Made by a program: the position numbers and the translations under genes. The notes beneath the pieces are model-generated. The model was not told where the DNA came from. It saw only the letters and a list, made by a program, of their open reading frames with translations, and searched no databases. From Planctomycetota bacterium (GTDB lineage Bacteria > Planctomycetota > Phycisphaerae > Phycisphaerales > Zrk34), in contig WGMD01000003.1 in NCBI GenBank assembly GCA_016125255.1, positions 1 to 64,000 on the forward strand: a DNA stretch of 64,000 nt, read 5' to 3'. Shown piece by piece: positions 7,740 through 17,196 of this stretch. How positions within the stretch are numbered: position 1 is the first letter of the stretch; every line of letters begins with the position of its first letter.

Positions 7740-8792
7740 TCAGAGCTGCTCGAGGTACGCGGTGAGCAACTGGTGGTAGCTGGCCAGGTCGTCTTTGTGG
7801 GACATTTCGGTGACGGTGTGGATGTATTTGACGGGGCAGGCGAAGACGGCGATGCGGACGCCGGCGCGGGTGCGCTGGATGATGCCGCCGTCCTGTCCGC
7901 CGCGGGGGAGGACGCCGCGCTGGTGCTTGATGCGTTTCTTTTTGGCGACGGCTTCGATGTCTTCGATGAGGCCGATGTCGGCGATGGCGGAGCCGTCCAT
8001 GACCTTGATGCAGACGCCCTTGCCGAATTTGGTGACATGCTGCTCGGGCGCGACGCCGGGGACTTCGCAGCAGAGAGTCGTGTCACAGGAGAGCGCGATG
8101 TCGGGATCGACGGAGAAGGAGGCGGGGCCGGCGCCGCGGAGGCCGACTTCCTCCTGCACGGTCCAGACGGCGTGGATTTCGCAGTCGTGATGCTTGAGGT
8201 TTTCGATGGCGCGGACGACGGCCCAGCAGCCGACGCGGTTGTCCATGCACTGGCTGACGATGGTGGAGCCGATGTCATGGAACGGGCCGTCGAGGACGAC
8301 CATGTCGCCGATCTTGACTTTGCGGCTGACCTGACCGGGGGGGAGCCCGAGGTCGATGAAGAACTCGCCGACGTCGGGGATTTTCTTGCGCTCTTCCTCG
8401 GAGGCGATATGGACGGGTTTGCCGGAGGGGTTCATCACGCCGGGCAGGTCGCCGGAGGCGGTGCAGACGCGGACGGTGCGGGCGAAGAGATTGCGTGTGT
8501 CGAACCCGCCGACGGGGTTGACGCGGATGGAGCCGTTGTCTTCGTTGACGTAGCTGACGAGGAAGCCGATCTGGTCCATGTGCGCGGCGAGCATGACCTT
8601 GAGGGGCTTTTTGGGCGCGGCGGACTTTTTGGCGGGTCGGGGTTTGCGGACGGCGATGAGCGAGCCCATGGCGTCGACGCGGATGTCGTCGAAGAGTTTG
8701 GCCTTGGTGATGTGGTCACGGATGACCTTGCGGATGCGGTCTTCGCGGCCGGGGACGGAGGGGGTCTGAGTGAGTTTGGCAAGCAAATCCAT
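7740..8792 (-). CDS. M42 family metallopeptidase (FrvX/DppA-like)
   Basis: A 350-residue cytosolic aminopeptidase or endoglucanase-like protein of family M42, which forms large hollow assemblies. The two-metal site is complete: His in AAHMDQIG, Asp in QCMDNRVG, the catalytic Glu-Glu in VQEEVGLRG, Asp in SCDTTL, and the last His in IHTVTEM. It probably trims peptides; the substrate cannot be told. AAAGGA lies 8 nt before the ATG. It is transcribed alone, divergent from the ClC genes and convergent with the DUF6607-like gene. Confidence 0.92.
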   Translation of the reverse strand: MDLLAKLTQTPSVPGREDRIRKVIRDHITKAKLFDDIRVDAMGSLIAVRKPRPAKKSAAPKKPLKVMLAAHMDQIGFLVSYVNEDNGSIRVNPVGGFDTRNLFARTVRVCTASGDLPGVMNPSGKPVHIASEEERKKIPDVGEFFIDLGLPPGQVSRKVKIGDMVVLDGPFHDIGSTIVSQCMDNRVGCWAVVRAIENLKHHDCEIHAVWTVQEEVGLRGAGPASFSVDPDIALSCDTTLCCEVPGVAPEQHVTKFGKGVCIKVMDGSAIADIGLIEDIEAVAKKKRIKHQRGVLPRGGQDGGIIQRTRAGVRIAVFACPVKYIHTVTEMSHKDDLASYHQLLTAYLEQL

Positions 8793-8927
8793 ATCGAATC
8801 CTTTCGCAAAGGCGGGTCCGACACTTTACCACAGCGGCGGGCGGCGTCGAGTCGATAAAGAGCGAAGGCACTTGCGGTCGTGCGCCCAAGCCGTACATTA
8901 GTCGATTCCGCCTCGACTGGATGAGCT

Positions 8928-10751
8928 ATGGAACTGACGAAAATCAAGATGCGGGCGGTCCGGCTGCTTCGGCAGATCGGGTTCTCCCGCGACTGGTATC
9001 TGATTCCGCTGGCGGCGGTGATCGGGTCGATGTCGGGCGTGGTGGCGCTGGGCTTCGGTAATCTCGTGCGCTTTTCCGAGACGTTCTTCTACGAGAATCT
9101 GGGGGGAAGGAATCTTCGGGCGGAGCACGTTTGGCTGCTGCTGGCGTTGCCGGCGGTGGGCGGATTGGCGGTCGGGCTCATCAAGAGCGCGTTCGAGTTG
9201 CCGATGGTCAGCCACGGGATTCCGGACGTGATGGAGTCGCTGGCGCGGCAGAGCGGGCGGATGAAGGCGCGCGGGGGATTCTTCACGGCGATCAACTCGG
9301 CGCTGACGCTCGGGTCGGGCGGCTCGACGGGGCAGGAAGGTCCGATCGTGCAGATCGGGTCGGTGCTCGGTTCGATCGCGGGGCAACTGCTGCGCGTCAA
9401 CAAGGAGCACATGAGCACGCTGGTGGGCTGCGGCGCGGCGGCGGGATTGGCGGCGATCTTCAATGCGCCGATCGCGGGCGTGCTGTTGGTGCTGGAGGTC
9501 ATGCTGCGCGACTTTTCGCTCAAGACTTTTCAGCCGGTCGTTGTGGCGACGGTTTTCGGGACGGTGACGTTTCAGGCAATCGCGGGGGACAATCAGGCGC
9601 TGTTTCATTTAAGCACGGAGATGCAGGCGTATCAGTTTCAGTTCTGGGAGATTTTGCCGTGCCTTGTGCTGGGCGTGTTGTGCGGGATGACGGGATGGGG
9701 ATTCACGCGGGCGCTGTTTTCGATGGAGGGGTTGTGGGGGCAGTGGCGATGGAAGAAGCTGGTTTGGCTGCGGCCGGCGCTGGGGGGACTTTTTCTGGGG
9801 TGCATGGGGCTGCTGTTCGTGAAGATCAATCCGTACGCGGTGGGCCAGTATCGTCCGCCGGCGTTTTTCGCCAACGGCTACCCGGTGATCGAAACGCTGA
9901 TGGACCCGGGTTCGTACGGGGCGGCGGGGCATGTGACGCTGCTGTTTTTAGTGATGGCGGCGGGGTTCAAGCTGCTGGGGACGAGTCTGACGCTCGGGTC
10001 GGGCGGGTCGGGGGGCATCTTCGCGCCGTCGCTGTTCATCGGGGCGACGGTCGGCGCGGCGTTCGGGATGGCGCTTCAGGCGACGGGGATCTATCCGCAG
10101 GCAAGCCCGGCGATGTACGCGCTGGCGGGGATGGCGGGCGTGCTCAGCGCGGCGGTGCACTGTCCATTGACGGCGTTCATTCTCGTGTTCGAGTTGACGC
10201 GGGATTACAAGGTGATTCTGCCGGTCATGCTGCTGGCGATCACGGCGACGGTGGTTTCGCAGCTTCTTTTGCGGGACAGCATCTACACGCTGGCGCTGCG
10301 GGAGATGGGCGTGAAGGTCGGGCTGATCAGCGAGGCGGCGGTGCTGCGGCGCTTGGTGGCGGCGCGCGTGCCGATGGCGAAGGCGGTCGTGGTGTACCCG
10401 GGGGACGCGGTCGAGTCGCTACTCACGCTGGCGGAGATTCACAATGTGGACGACTTTGTCGTGTGCGACAGCGACAACCAGTACATCGGGATGGTGCTGG
10501 GGGACGATCTGCGGACGGCGATGTTGCAGCGGGAGGCGCTGCCGTTGTTGATCGTGGCGGAGATGATGCGGACGGATTTGCCGCCGGTGCAGCCGGACGA
10601 GACGTTGGACATGGTGCTGGACAAGTTCGCGGAGTGCGATTGCGATTCGCTGACGGTGACGGATCCGATCGGGGCGGTGCGGTTGCGTGGCGTGATCACG
10701 CGAAGCCGGGTGATGCGCTACTACCACCACGCGCTGAATGAAGCATCATGA
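8928..10751 (+). CDS. ClC-family chloride channel/antiporter with CBS pair (first)
   Basis: A 607-residue membrane protein. The ClC core spans about 20-440, with SHGIP at the first anion motif, GSGGSTGQEGP holding the gating Glu, and GSGGSGGIFAPSL as the second pore motif. A CBS pair over about 465-600 may sense nucleotides. The Ser of the usual GSGIP motif is replaced by His, as in other CBS-bearing prokaryotic ClCs. It overlaps the next ClC gene by 4 bp (ATGA), so the two products are made together. Whether it is a channel or a proton-coupled antiporter cannot be told. Confidence 0.92.
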   Translation: MELTKIKMRAVRLLRQIGFSRDWYLIPLAAVIGSMSGVVALGFGNLVRFSETFFYENLGGRNLRAEHVWLLLALPAVGGLAVGLIKSAFELPMVSHGIPDVMESLARQSGRMKARGGFFTAINSALTLGSGGSTGQEGPIVQIGSVLGSIAGQLLRVNKEHMSTLVGCGAAAGLAAIFNAPIAGVLLVLEVMLRDFSLKTFQPVVVATVFGTVTFQAIAGDNQALFHLSTEMQAYQFQFWEILPCLVLGVLCGMTGWGFTRALFSMEGLWGQWRWKKLVWLRPALGGLFLGCMGLLFVKINPYAVGQYRPPAFFANGYPVIETLMDPGSYGAAGHVTLLFLVMAAGFKLLGTSLTLGSGGSGGIFAPSLFIGATVGAAFGMALQATGIYPQASPAMYALAGMAGVLSAAVHCPLTAFILVFELTRDYKVILPVMLLAITATVVSQLLLRDSIYTLALREMGVKVGLISEAAVLRRLVAARVPMAKAVVVYPGDAVESLLTLAEIHNVDDFVVCDSDNQYIGMVLGDDLRTAMLQREALPLLIVAEMMRTDLPPVQPDETLDMVLDKFAECDCDSLTVTDPIGAVRLRGVITRSRVMRYYHHALNEAS

Positions 10752-12655
10752 TGACGACGCTCAAAGAGCTTGGCTTGAGTACGGTCAGTCAGCCGCGGCT
10801 TCGGTCGGTGGGTCGGAGCATTGCGCTGGCGGCGGCGGTCGGATTGGTGGCGGGTCTCGGAGCGATCATTTTTCATTTGATGAGCCAGGCGGTGCTGCAT
10901 TACGCGCTGGCGTATTTGAGCGGGTACAACCAGGGGGGGCCGCTGGGCGAGGCGCATTTTTTCGCGGAGTCGGAGGGGCCGTTTCGGCCGTGGATGCTGC
11001 TGGTCGTGCCGACGATCGGGGGGCTGATCAGCGGGTGGCTGGTGTTCACGTTCGCGCCCGAGGCGGAGGGACACGGGACGGATGCGGCGATCGATGCGTA
11101 TCACAACAAGCGCGGCGTCATCCGTCCGATCGTCCCGATCATCAAGATGCTCGCCTCCGCCATCACGCTCGGCACGGGCGGGTCCGGCGGGCGCGAAGGC
11201 CCCATCGCTCAGACCGGCGCGGGGTTCGGATCGTATCTGGCGACGTACCTGGGCCTGTCCGACATGGAGCGCCGCATTCTGCTTGCGGCGGGGCTCGGGG
11301 CCGGCATCGGCGCGATCTTTCACGCCCCCCTCGCCGGCGCGATCTTCGCCATCGAAGTCCTCTACCGCGAGCCGGACTTCGAAGCCGAGGCCCTGATCCC
11401 CGCGTTCATCGCCACGACGATCGCCTACTGCGTCTTCAACTTCCTCATCGGCGTCTCCTCCTCGTTCTTCCATCTGAATTTCGACGGGTTCGGACACCTC
11501 TTCGCCGTTCAGCCGGGCATCCGCTTTCGCGATCCCCTGCTGCTCATTCCGCTGACGGGGCTCGTGCTGGTCATGGTCGTCATGTCGCTCATTTACGTGC
11601 GGACTTTCTACGGGATACACTGGACATTCAAGCGCATGTCCGTCCGCCCCACGCTTCGCCCCGCCATCGGAGCCGCGCTGACCGGCGTCGTCGCGCTGGC
11701 GGCGTACTACGGCATGGCGCTGGCGACGCCCACCGCACAGCGCGATGTGCTGAGCGTGCTGTCCTACGGCTACGGCTACCTTCAGAAAATGCTCAATGCC
11801 CCCGACGGCGTCGGACTGTCCATGAGCGTGCTGCTGGCGATCGGACTGGGCAAGATTCTCACCACGTCCCTCACGATCGGCTCGGGCGGGTCCGGCGGCG
11901 TGTTCGGACCGAGCATGGTCATCGGCGGATGCTTCGGAGCGCTGACCGGACTGCTCTTTCAGAAGATCATGCCCGGCGTGGTGACCCGCATCGATGTGTT
12001 CGTCATCCTCGGCATGGCCGGCTTCTTCGCCGCCGCCGCCAAGACGCCCGTCAGCACGCTGATCATGGTCAGCGAGATGACCGGCAGCTACGAACTGCTG
12101 TTGCCGAGCATGTGGGTCTGTGCGCTGGCGTATCTGTTCAGCCGCGGATGGTCGATCTACTCGGAGCAGGTGCCGACGCGCCTCGACTCGCCCGCCCATC
12201 GCGGCGATTTCATCATCGACGTCATGCAGGGCCTCAAAGTCGCCGACGCCATCGACGCCGCATCGCGCCAGTTCATCACCATCCCCCTCGACATGACCCT
12301 CAGCCGCATCGTCCGCATCATCACCTCGGCGAAGCAGACGTGCTTCCCCGTCGTCGACGCCGACGGCAACTACTTCGGCATGTTCAGTCTTAACGATGTG
12401 CGGCAATTCCTCTATGACGCGGAGATGGGCGAACTCACCGTCGCGCACGATCTGGCGACGACGGGCGACCTGGCGCTCTCGCTGGACATGGACCTGGGCA
12501 GCGCGATCGGCAAGTTCGTGGAGCATCGCTTCGAGGAGCTGCCCGTCGTGGACCCGACGGAGCCGAAGCGCATCATCGCCATGTTGCGGCGTCAGGACGT
12601 CATCGCCGCGTACAATATCCGTCTCATGAAGCTGCGCACCAGTCAGGCGGACTGA
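10748..12655 (+). CDS. ClC-family chloride channel/antiporter with CBS pair (second)
   Basis: A 635-residue paralogue of the preceding protein. Pore motifs are GTGGSGGREGP, with the gating Glu, and GSGGSGGVFGPSM. The first anion motif is GHGTD, so both the Ser and the Pro of GSGIP are lost. A CBS pair fills the C-terminal 150 residues. The start ATG overlaps the end of the first ClC gene by 4 bp, and rnpA follows 3 bp after the stop. ClC proteins act as dimers, so a heterodimer of the two products is possible but not shown. Confidence 0.92.
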   Translation: MMTTLKELGLSTVSQPRLRSVGRSIALAAAVGLVAGLGAIIFHLMSQAVLHYALAYLSGYNQGGPLGEAHFFAESEGPFRPWMLLVVPTIGGLISGWLVFTFAPEAEGHGTDAAIDAYHNKRGVIRPIVPIIKMLASAITLGTGGSGGREGPIAQTGAGFGSYLATYLGLSDMERRILLAAGLGAGIGAIFHAPLAGAIFAIEVLYREPDFEAEALIPAFIATTIAYCVFNFLIGVSSSFFHLNFDGFGHLFAVQPGIRFRDPLLLIPLTGLVLVMVVMSLIYVRTFYGIHWTFKRMSVRPTLRPAIGAALTGVVALAAYYGMALATPTAQRDVLSVLSYGYGYLQKMLNAPDGVGLSMSVLLAIGLGKILTTSLTIGSGGSGGVFGPSMVIGGCFGALTGLLFQKIMPGVVTRIDVFVILGMAGFFAAAAKTPVSTLIMVSEMTGSYELLLPSMWVCALAYLFSRGWSIYSEQVPTRLDSPAHRGDFIIDVMQGLKVADAIDAASRQFITIPLDMTLSRIVRIITSAKQTCFPVVDADGNYFGMFSLNDVRQFLYDAEMGELTVAHDLATTGDLALSLDMDLGSAIGKFVEHRFEELPVVDPTEPKRIIAMLRRQDVIAAYNIRLMKLRTSQAD

Positions 12656-12658
12656 TTC

Positions 12659-13030
12659 ATGTCCGATCGCCCCTTGAGCTTCGCCAAGCATCTGCACCTG
12701 CGCACCCCCGCGCAGTTCGCCGCCGTCTATGCCAACAAGCTCATCCGCCACGCCGGCCCCCTCCGCATCCACGCCATGGCCAACGGCCTGCCCCATCCGC
12801 GCCTCGGCCTCTCCGTCTCGGCGCGCGTCGGCAATGCCGTCCGGCGCAATCACATCAAGCGCCTCCTCCGCGAATCCTTTCGCCTCCTCCAGCACGACCT
12901 GCCGGCGGGCTATGATCTGGTGGTGGTTGTGTCGCGCCATGACCCGGCGACACTGGCGGCGTATCAGACGTGGCTCAGCGATGCGGCACGGAAGATCGAC
13001 GCGGCGTGGCTCAAACGCCAGGCAAAATAA
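12659..13030 (+). CDS. rnpA: Ribonuclease P protein component
   Basis: A 123-residue basic protein that assists the RNase P RNA in trimming tRNA 5' ends. The signature [18 protein letters not shown] lies in the middle, and FAAVYAN and [11 protein letters not shown] precede it. The length is normal. The usual upstream neighbour rpmH is absent; instead a ClC gene ends 3 bp before. yidD follows, as is typical, but behind an inverted repeat. Confidence 0.93.
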   Translation: MSDRPLSFAKHLHLRTPAQFAAVYANKLIRHAGPLRIHAMANGLPHPRLGLSVSARVGNAVRRNHIKRLLRESFRLLQHDLPAGYDLVVVVSRHDPATLAAYQTWLSDAARKIDAAWLKRQAK

Positions 13031-13032
13031 AT

Positions 13033-13111
13033 AGTGAAGTGGTGATTTGGCGATGTGGCGATATGAGCCCCCCGCTTTTACATCGCCACTTCACCATATC
13101 ACCACTTCACC
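13033..13111. repeat. 32-bp imperfect inverted repeat between rnpA and yidD
   Basis: The left arm 13033-13064 and the right arm 13080-13111 pair over 32 bp with about five mismatches. Both are made of GTGAAGTGG/GTGATATGG-type units. The arm begins 3 bp after the rnpA stop, so it may end or slow rnpA transcription. Confidence 0.75.
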
Positions 13112-13125
13112 ATATACAATGCCCC

Positions 13126-13338
13126 ATGCTCACCCGCCTCATCATCCTGCTGGTCCGTTTTTATCGGGCCACCCTCGGCCACTTCCTCGGCGGGCACTGC
13201 CGCTACACCCCTACATGCAGCCAGTACATGATCGACGCTGTGACGAAGTACGGCCCGATGCGCGGCACATGGCGCGGCCTCAAACGCATCGCCCGCTGCC
13301 ACCCCTTCTCCAAACACGACGGATATGATCCTGCGTGA
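13126..13338 (+). CDS. yidD: Membrane protein insertion efficiency factor YidD
   Basis: A 70-residue membrane-associated protein that helps YidC insert proteins. It has the family pattern [20 protein letters not shown], then [12 protein letters not shown] and RCHPF..HDGYDP, including the three conserved Cys. I chose the ATG at 13126, since the longer frame from 12970 runs back through rnpA and the repeat. TACAAT (13115-13120) ends 5 nt before the ATG and no ribosome-binding site is seen, so the gene may be read from a leaderless mRNA. Confidence 0.92.
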   Translation: MLTRLIILLVRFYRATLGHFLGGHCRYTPTCSQYMIDAVTKYGPMRGTWRGLKRIARCHPFSKHDGYDPA

Positions 13339-13390
13339 CGGGACACTTCCCGCCCAATTGCCGATATAGTGTTCCATCGGAGCGGTGATC

Positions 13391-14776
13391 ATGTTCGACA
13401 AGACGCTCAATAAATTGCCCATACCCGAGTGGCTGCGGCGCGTCCTGACAAGCCCGTCGGGCGAGCTGACGCGCTGGCAGTTCGCCGTGCGCTGGAGCAT
13501 CGACCTGACGCGCCACTGCGCCGGCGAGCTGCGCCATGACAAGGCCGGGCAGATGGCCGCGGCGCTCACGTATCACACCTTGTTCTCCATGCTCCCCACG
13601 ATCGCCCTCGCGCTTGTCGCCCTCAACATGTTCGTCGGCCCCAGCGAACGCAATGACTTCAAAGACAAGATGATCGACTGGACCGTCGAAGTCCTCCGCG
13701 GCGGGGCGCAGGTCAGCCAAGCCATTTCGCCGCCGACCACCACCGAAAAACAGGCCGAGTTCAATGACGTGCGCGAGCGCCTCGATGAGCAGTTCTCGTC
13801 CGTGCTCGGCAAGCTCGAACACATCAGCTTCGGCAGCATCGGCGTCGTCGGCGTCCTCGTCTTCATTTACGGCGCCACCGGCCTGCTCGCCACCGTCGAA
13901 CGAAGCTTCAATTCAGTCTTCGGCGTCATGGGCGGACGCAAATGGTACATCCGCTTGCCGCTCTACTACACCGTCATCACGCTCGGCCCCATCGTCCTGC
14001 TCGCCGGCCAATGGATGCAGAATCGCTTCATCGATTTGCTCAGCTACGCCTCTTGGACCAACTGGCTCGTCGGCCCGGCGGTCGTCGCGGCGCCGATCGT
14101 CACGACCTGGCTGGTCATCTTCCTCATGTACATCCTCCTGCCGACCGCAGCCGTCGGAAAGCGCGCCGCTGCGATCGGATCGTTCGTCGCCGCCGTGCTC
14201 CTTGTGGGCGGACGCGAAGGGTTCCGCATTTATGTCTCCAAAGCTGGCGTCAGTTCGCTCTATGGTGCGATGGCGCTGTTGCCGCTTTTTCTGATGCTGC
14301 TGTGGCTGATGTGGTTGATGGTGCTGTTCGGTTTGGAATTGACCTACGCGCTGGGCGCGATGAAGGGCCGCAACTTCAAGTCCCAGCGCCATCGCACGCC
14401 GCAGGAGCAATTCATCGATACGACATGGATGGTCCCGGTGCTCGCGCGCATCGCCGCCGACTTCAACAATGGCAAGGCGTGCTCCGCCGAGGCGCTGGCG
14501 ATTGATCTGCGCCTGCCCGGCCGGGCGGTGACCAAACTGCTCGAAGCCCTCGCCGCCGCCGAGTTGATCCACGCCACCGGCGCCGATCTGAAGACCGGCT
14601 ACACCCTCTCCCGCCCCGCCGACCGCATCCCCCTGCCCGCCATCCTCGACGTCGGCTACAACCTCCTCGCCAACGGCGAATCCGCCTCCGGCAACCCCGG
14701 CTGGAAATACGTCCAGCAGTTGCACGAAGCCGACAAAGCCAAAGCCGAAGGCAAAACGCTCGCGGATTTGATGTGA
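13391..14776 (+). CDS. YihY/virulence factor BrkB family membrane protein
   Basis: A 461-residue inner-membrane protein with about six helices in the YihY/BrkB core (residues about 50-330). Typical parts are KAGQMAAALTYHTLFSMLP, then YGATGLLATVERSFN and LWLMWLMVLFGLELTYALGA. A C-terminal soluble part with a winged-helix look (ACSAEALAIDLRLPGRAV) follows, as in some larger members. Transport substrates are unknown. The ATG at 13391 is preferred to the GTG at 13385 because GGAG lies 8 nt before the ATG but only 2 nt before the GTG. Confidence 0.88.
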   Translation: MFDKTLNKLPIPEWLRRVLTSPSGELTRWQFAVRWSIDLTRHCAGELRHDKAGQMAAALTYHTLFSMLPTIALALVALNMFVGPSERNDFKDKMIDWTVEVLRGGAQVSQAISPPTTTEKQAEFNDVRERLDEQFSSVLGKLEHISFGSIGVVGVLVFIYGATGLLATVERSFNSVFGVMGGRKWYIRLPLYYTVITLGPIVLLAGQWMQNRFIDLLSYASWTNWLVGPAVVAAPIVTTWLVIFLMYILLPTAAVGKRAAAIGSFVAAVLLVGGREGFRIYVSKAGVSSLYGAMALLPLFLMLLWLMWLMVLFGLELTYALGAMKGRNFKSQRHRTPQEQFIDTTWMVPVLARIAADFNNGKACSAEALAIDLRLPGRAVTKLLEALAAAELIHATGADLKTGYTLSRPADRIPLPAILDVGYNLLANGESASGNPGWKYVQQLHEADKAKAEGKTLADLM

Positions 14777-14848
14777 TGTGCAAGATCGAACTCGATCCGT
14801 CAATACAATCGCTCACGCAGCCCGATGAACGTCCATGCTCCTTAATTA

Positions 14849-14979
14849 CCTCTCCCTCCGGGAGAGGTCGGTCCGTAGGACCGGGTGAGGGTGCGTCCAA
14901 TTTCTGACATCTCTCGATGCGAAACGCGCCTGACTACGTCGCCACCCTCACCCCAGCCCTCTCCCGAAGGGAGAGGGAG
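14849..14979. repeat. BIME-like dispersed repeat, full copy 2
   Basis: The same left and right arms as at 6353-6490, about 131 bp, in the gap between the convergent BrkB-like and dus genes. The rest of the gap (14777-14848) shows nothing. Confidence 0.85.
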
Positions 14980-14996
14980 TTTTTCGAACTTCAAGT

Positions 14997-16169
14997 TTAC
15001 TTCCGCCATCCCATGTCCCGCCGTATTTGATCAAGGGCTTCGTCCGCCGGGACGACTTTCGCGTTGCCCGATCGAACCTCCGCGTATCGTCTGTCCGCTT
15101 CGTCAATCCAAGTAGCATCGATTTCGTCAGTCGTTTCGCCCATCGGGTAATGCGCATCGAGCGCCGCGTGCCAGTCGGCGAGGTTTTTGACGGCGATGAA
15201 GGCGTTTTTGACCGCATCGCCGTTCGGATGATGCTGGCTGAACTTGATGCCGAACTTGCGCATCATGCGACCGGCGTTTGATTCGCCGTGCAGGTCGACG
15301 GAGAGTTGAAAATGCTCGAGCAGCACCGCCCGCTGCTCGGCGAGCGTCGGGGGCGTCGGCGTCTGGCCCGCCATGATCTGCCGTGCCTGCCGGAAGATCC
15401 ACGGATTGCCGATGCAGCCGCGCGCGACGGACGCCGCCTGCACGCCGGTCTGCTGGATCATGTCGAAAATCGCCTGCGGTGTGAACACGTCGCCGGAGCC
15501 GAAGATGTGGAACCCGTTGTCCATCGCGCTGCGGTAGCGGCGCGTCAGGTCCGTCAGAAACGGCCAGCGCGACGGGCCGATGTATTTCTGTTCGACGGTG
15601 CGCCCGTGTACGGTCGCCCCGGCGTAGCCGAACGCGATGACCTTCTCGAAAATGCGATGAAAATTCGCTTCCATCTCCGGCGTGTCGTCATAGGCGCGGC
15701 GAAGCTTGACCGTCAGCGGGACCGCATCGCCGATCGCATCGCGCACCGCATCGAGAATGTCGATCGCCTCCTGCGGCTCGGACAAGAGGTGACCCCCTCG
15801 GCACTTCTTTTTGATCTTCTTCACCGGGCACGCAAGGTTGATGTCGATCACGTCATACCCGAGCGTCAGAAGCACCTTCGCCCCCGCGGCGATGTCTTTC
15901 GGATGCGAGCCCATGAGCTGCCCGGCGATCGGGTGGTCCTCTTCGCAGATTTCGGCGGCTTTGAGGCCCTTGCCGCCGTTGATCAGAAACTGGTCGAGCA
16001 TCGCTTCGGTGATGCAGTACCCGCAACCATGCCGGCGCGCGACGAGGCGCATGGCGGCGTCGGAGTAACCGGCCAGCCCCGCCTGAAAGAACGGACCGGC
16101 GGCGATCCAGTCGAAGGGTCCCTTGCTCAAAGCGATCATTGCCTGCATGATATGGCCCGGTTCAATCAT
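14997..16169 (-). CDS. dus: tRNA-dihydrouridine synthase
   Basis: A 390-residue FMN enzyme that reduces uridines in tRNA. The TIM barrel shows AGYSDAAMRLVARRHG at the start, DINLACPVKKI with the catalytic Cys, TVKLRRAYDD, ATVHGRT and GSGDV, then SVARGCIGNPWIF. A C-terminal helical tRNA-binding domain follows. It is about 50 residues longer than DusB, mostly at the C-terminus. GGAGGA touches the first ATG, so the start may instead be a Met seven codons later. The subtype (A, B or C) is not decided. Confidence 0.92.
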   Translation of the reverse strand: MIEPGHIMQAMIALSKGPFDWIAAGPFFQAGLAGYSDAAMRLVARRHGCGYCITEAMLDQFLINGGKGLKAAEICEEDHPIAGQLMGSHPKDIAAGAKVLLTLGYDVIDINLACPVKKIKKKCRGGHLLSEPQEAIDILDAVRDAIGDAVPLTVKLRRAYDDTPEMEANFHRIFEKVIAFGYAGATVHGRTVEQKYIGPSRWPFLTDLTRRYRSAMDNGFHIFGSGDVFTPQAIFDMIQQTGVQAASVARGCIGNPWIFRQARQIMAGQTPTPPTLAEQRAVLLEHFQLSVDLHGESNAGRMMRKFGIKFSQHHPNGDAVKNAFIAVKNLADWHAALDAHYPMGETTDEIDATWIDEADRRYAEVRSGNAKVVPADEALDQIRRDMGWRK

Positions 16170-16195
16170 TCCTCCACACGTGCCGGACCTCTCGC

Positions 16196-16672
16196 ATGGG
16201 ACTTCGCCTTTTGTGTCTGTTGATTGCCGCCGCCTGTCTGGGCGGGTGCAATTACGTCGATGAATTGAAGCTGCCCGTGCTGACCACCGAGGGCCGGGCG
16301 CTGGATGAGGACCATCCCGGCACGCCGGCCCCGCGATACTACCCCGACGCCGCGCCGATCGCCGAGCCGCTGGACATCGAGCTCATCCGCGTCGGCAACG
16401 CCATCGTGATCGACAACCGCACCGTGCATGAATACAAGAACGTGCAGCTCTGGCTCAACCACGCCTACGGCGGCGACCTGGAGGCGCTGCCCATCGGCCG
16501 GACCGACCCGATCGCCCTGACCAGCTTCATCAACGAGCACGCCGAGCCCTACCCCGTCGCCCGCTTCCTCGCCCCCGACGCCGACATGGCGCTCGTCCTC
16601 GCGGACCTGTACCTCGACGGCAAGATCCACAAACTGACCGTCCGGCTCCGCAACGACTGGCGACGGCCCTAA
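16196..16672 (+). CDS. Small lipoprotein of unknown function
   Basis: A 158-residue predicted lipoprotein. The signal peptide ends in the lipobox LGGC with Cys18. The mature part is rich in beta strand, with DNRTVHEYKNVQLWLNHAYG as its most distinctive segment. No family is recognised. It is divergent from dus by 26 bp and precedes arsC by 48 bp. Confidence 0.7.
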   Translation: MGLRLLCLLIAAACLGGCNYVDELKLPVLTTEGRALDEDHPGTPAPRYYPDAAPIAEPLDIELIRVGNAIVIDNRTVHEYKNVQLWLNHAYGGDLEALPIGRTDPIALTSFINEHAEPYPVARFLAPDADMALVLADLYLDGKIHKLTVRLRNDWRRP

Positions 16673-16720
16673 CGCGATTCTCACAGGCGCCGCGCATCCG
16701 CCCACCTATCATCGCTGATC

Positions 16721-17164
16721 ATGAATTCGAGCAAACTCAACGTGCTGTTCCTCTGCACCGGCAACAGTTGTCGCAGCCAGATGGCCGAGGGTTGGGCGCG
16801 CCATCTCAAGTCGGAGGCGATCAACGCGTACTCCGCCGGCATCGAGGCGCATGGTTTGAACCCCAACGCCGTGCGCGTCATGGGCGAAGTCGGCGTCGAC
16901 ATCAGCACGCAGAAGTCGCAGAAGGTCGATGAACTGCTCGACATCCCGTTCGACTACGTCGTGACCGTGTGCGGGCACGCCAATGAGCATTGCCCGATGT
17001 TTCCCGGGAAGGCGAAGATCATCCACGTCGGCTTCGACGATCCGCCGCGCCTCGCCAAAGACGTCGACGGCGAGGAGGCGAAACTGGCGATCTATCGGCG
17101 AGTGCGCGACGAGATTCGCGCGTTCGTCATGACGTTGCCGGCGGCGCTGACGGCTCACGCCTGA
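16721..17164 (+). CDS. arsC: Arsenate reductase / low-molecular-weight phosphatase family
   Basis: A 147-residue protein of the thioredoxin-coupled ArsC type. The P-loop [14 protein letters not shown] (12-25) holds the nucleophile Cys, and [12 protein letters not shown] holds the two redox Cys of the relay. It reduces arsenate to arsenite for export, but no arsB, acr3 or arsR is nearby. TATCAT (16707-16712) lies 8 nt before the ATG and no ribosome-binding site is seen, which suggests a leaderless transcript. Confidence 0.9.
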   Translation: MNSSKLNVLFLCTGNSCRSQMAEGWARHLKSEAINAYSAGIEAHGLNPNAVRVMGEVGVDISTQKSQKVDELLDIPFDYVVTVCGHANEHCPMFPGKAKIIHVGFDDPPRLAKDVDGEEAKLAIYRRVRDEIRAFVMTLPAALTAHA

Positions 17165-17196
17165 CCAACCCGCCGCGTCGTTGTATCATCAGCCCG

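Noticed and set aside
10721-12940. 739-residue open frame on the minus strand
   Set aside because: It lies antisense to the second ClC gene and rnpA, which have unmistakable motifs. Its composition is His/Arg/Asp-rich, typical of a shadow.
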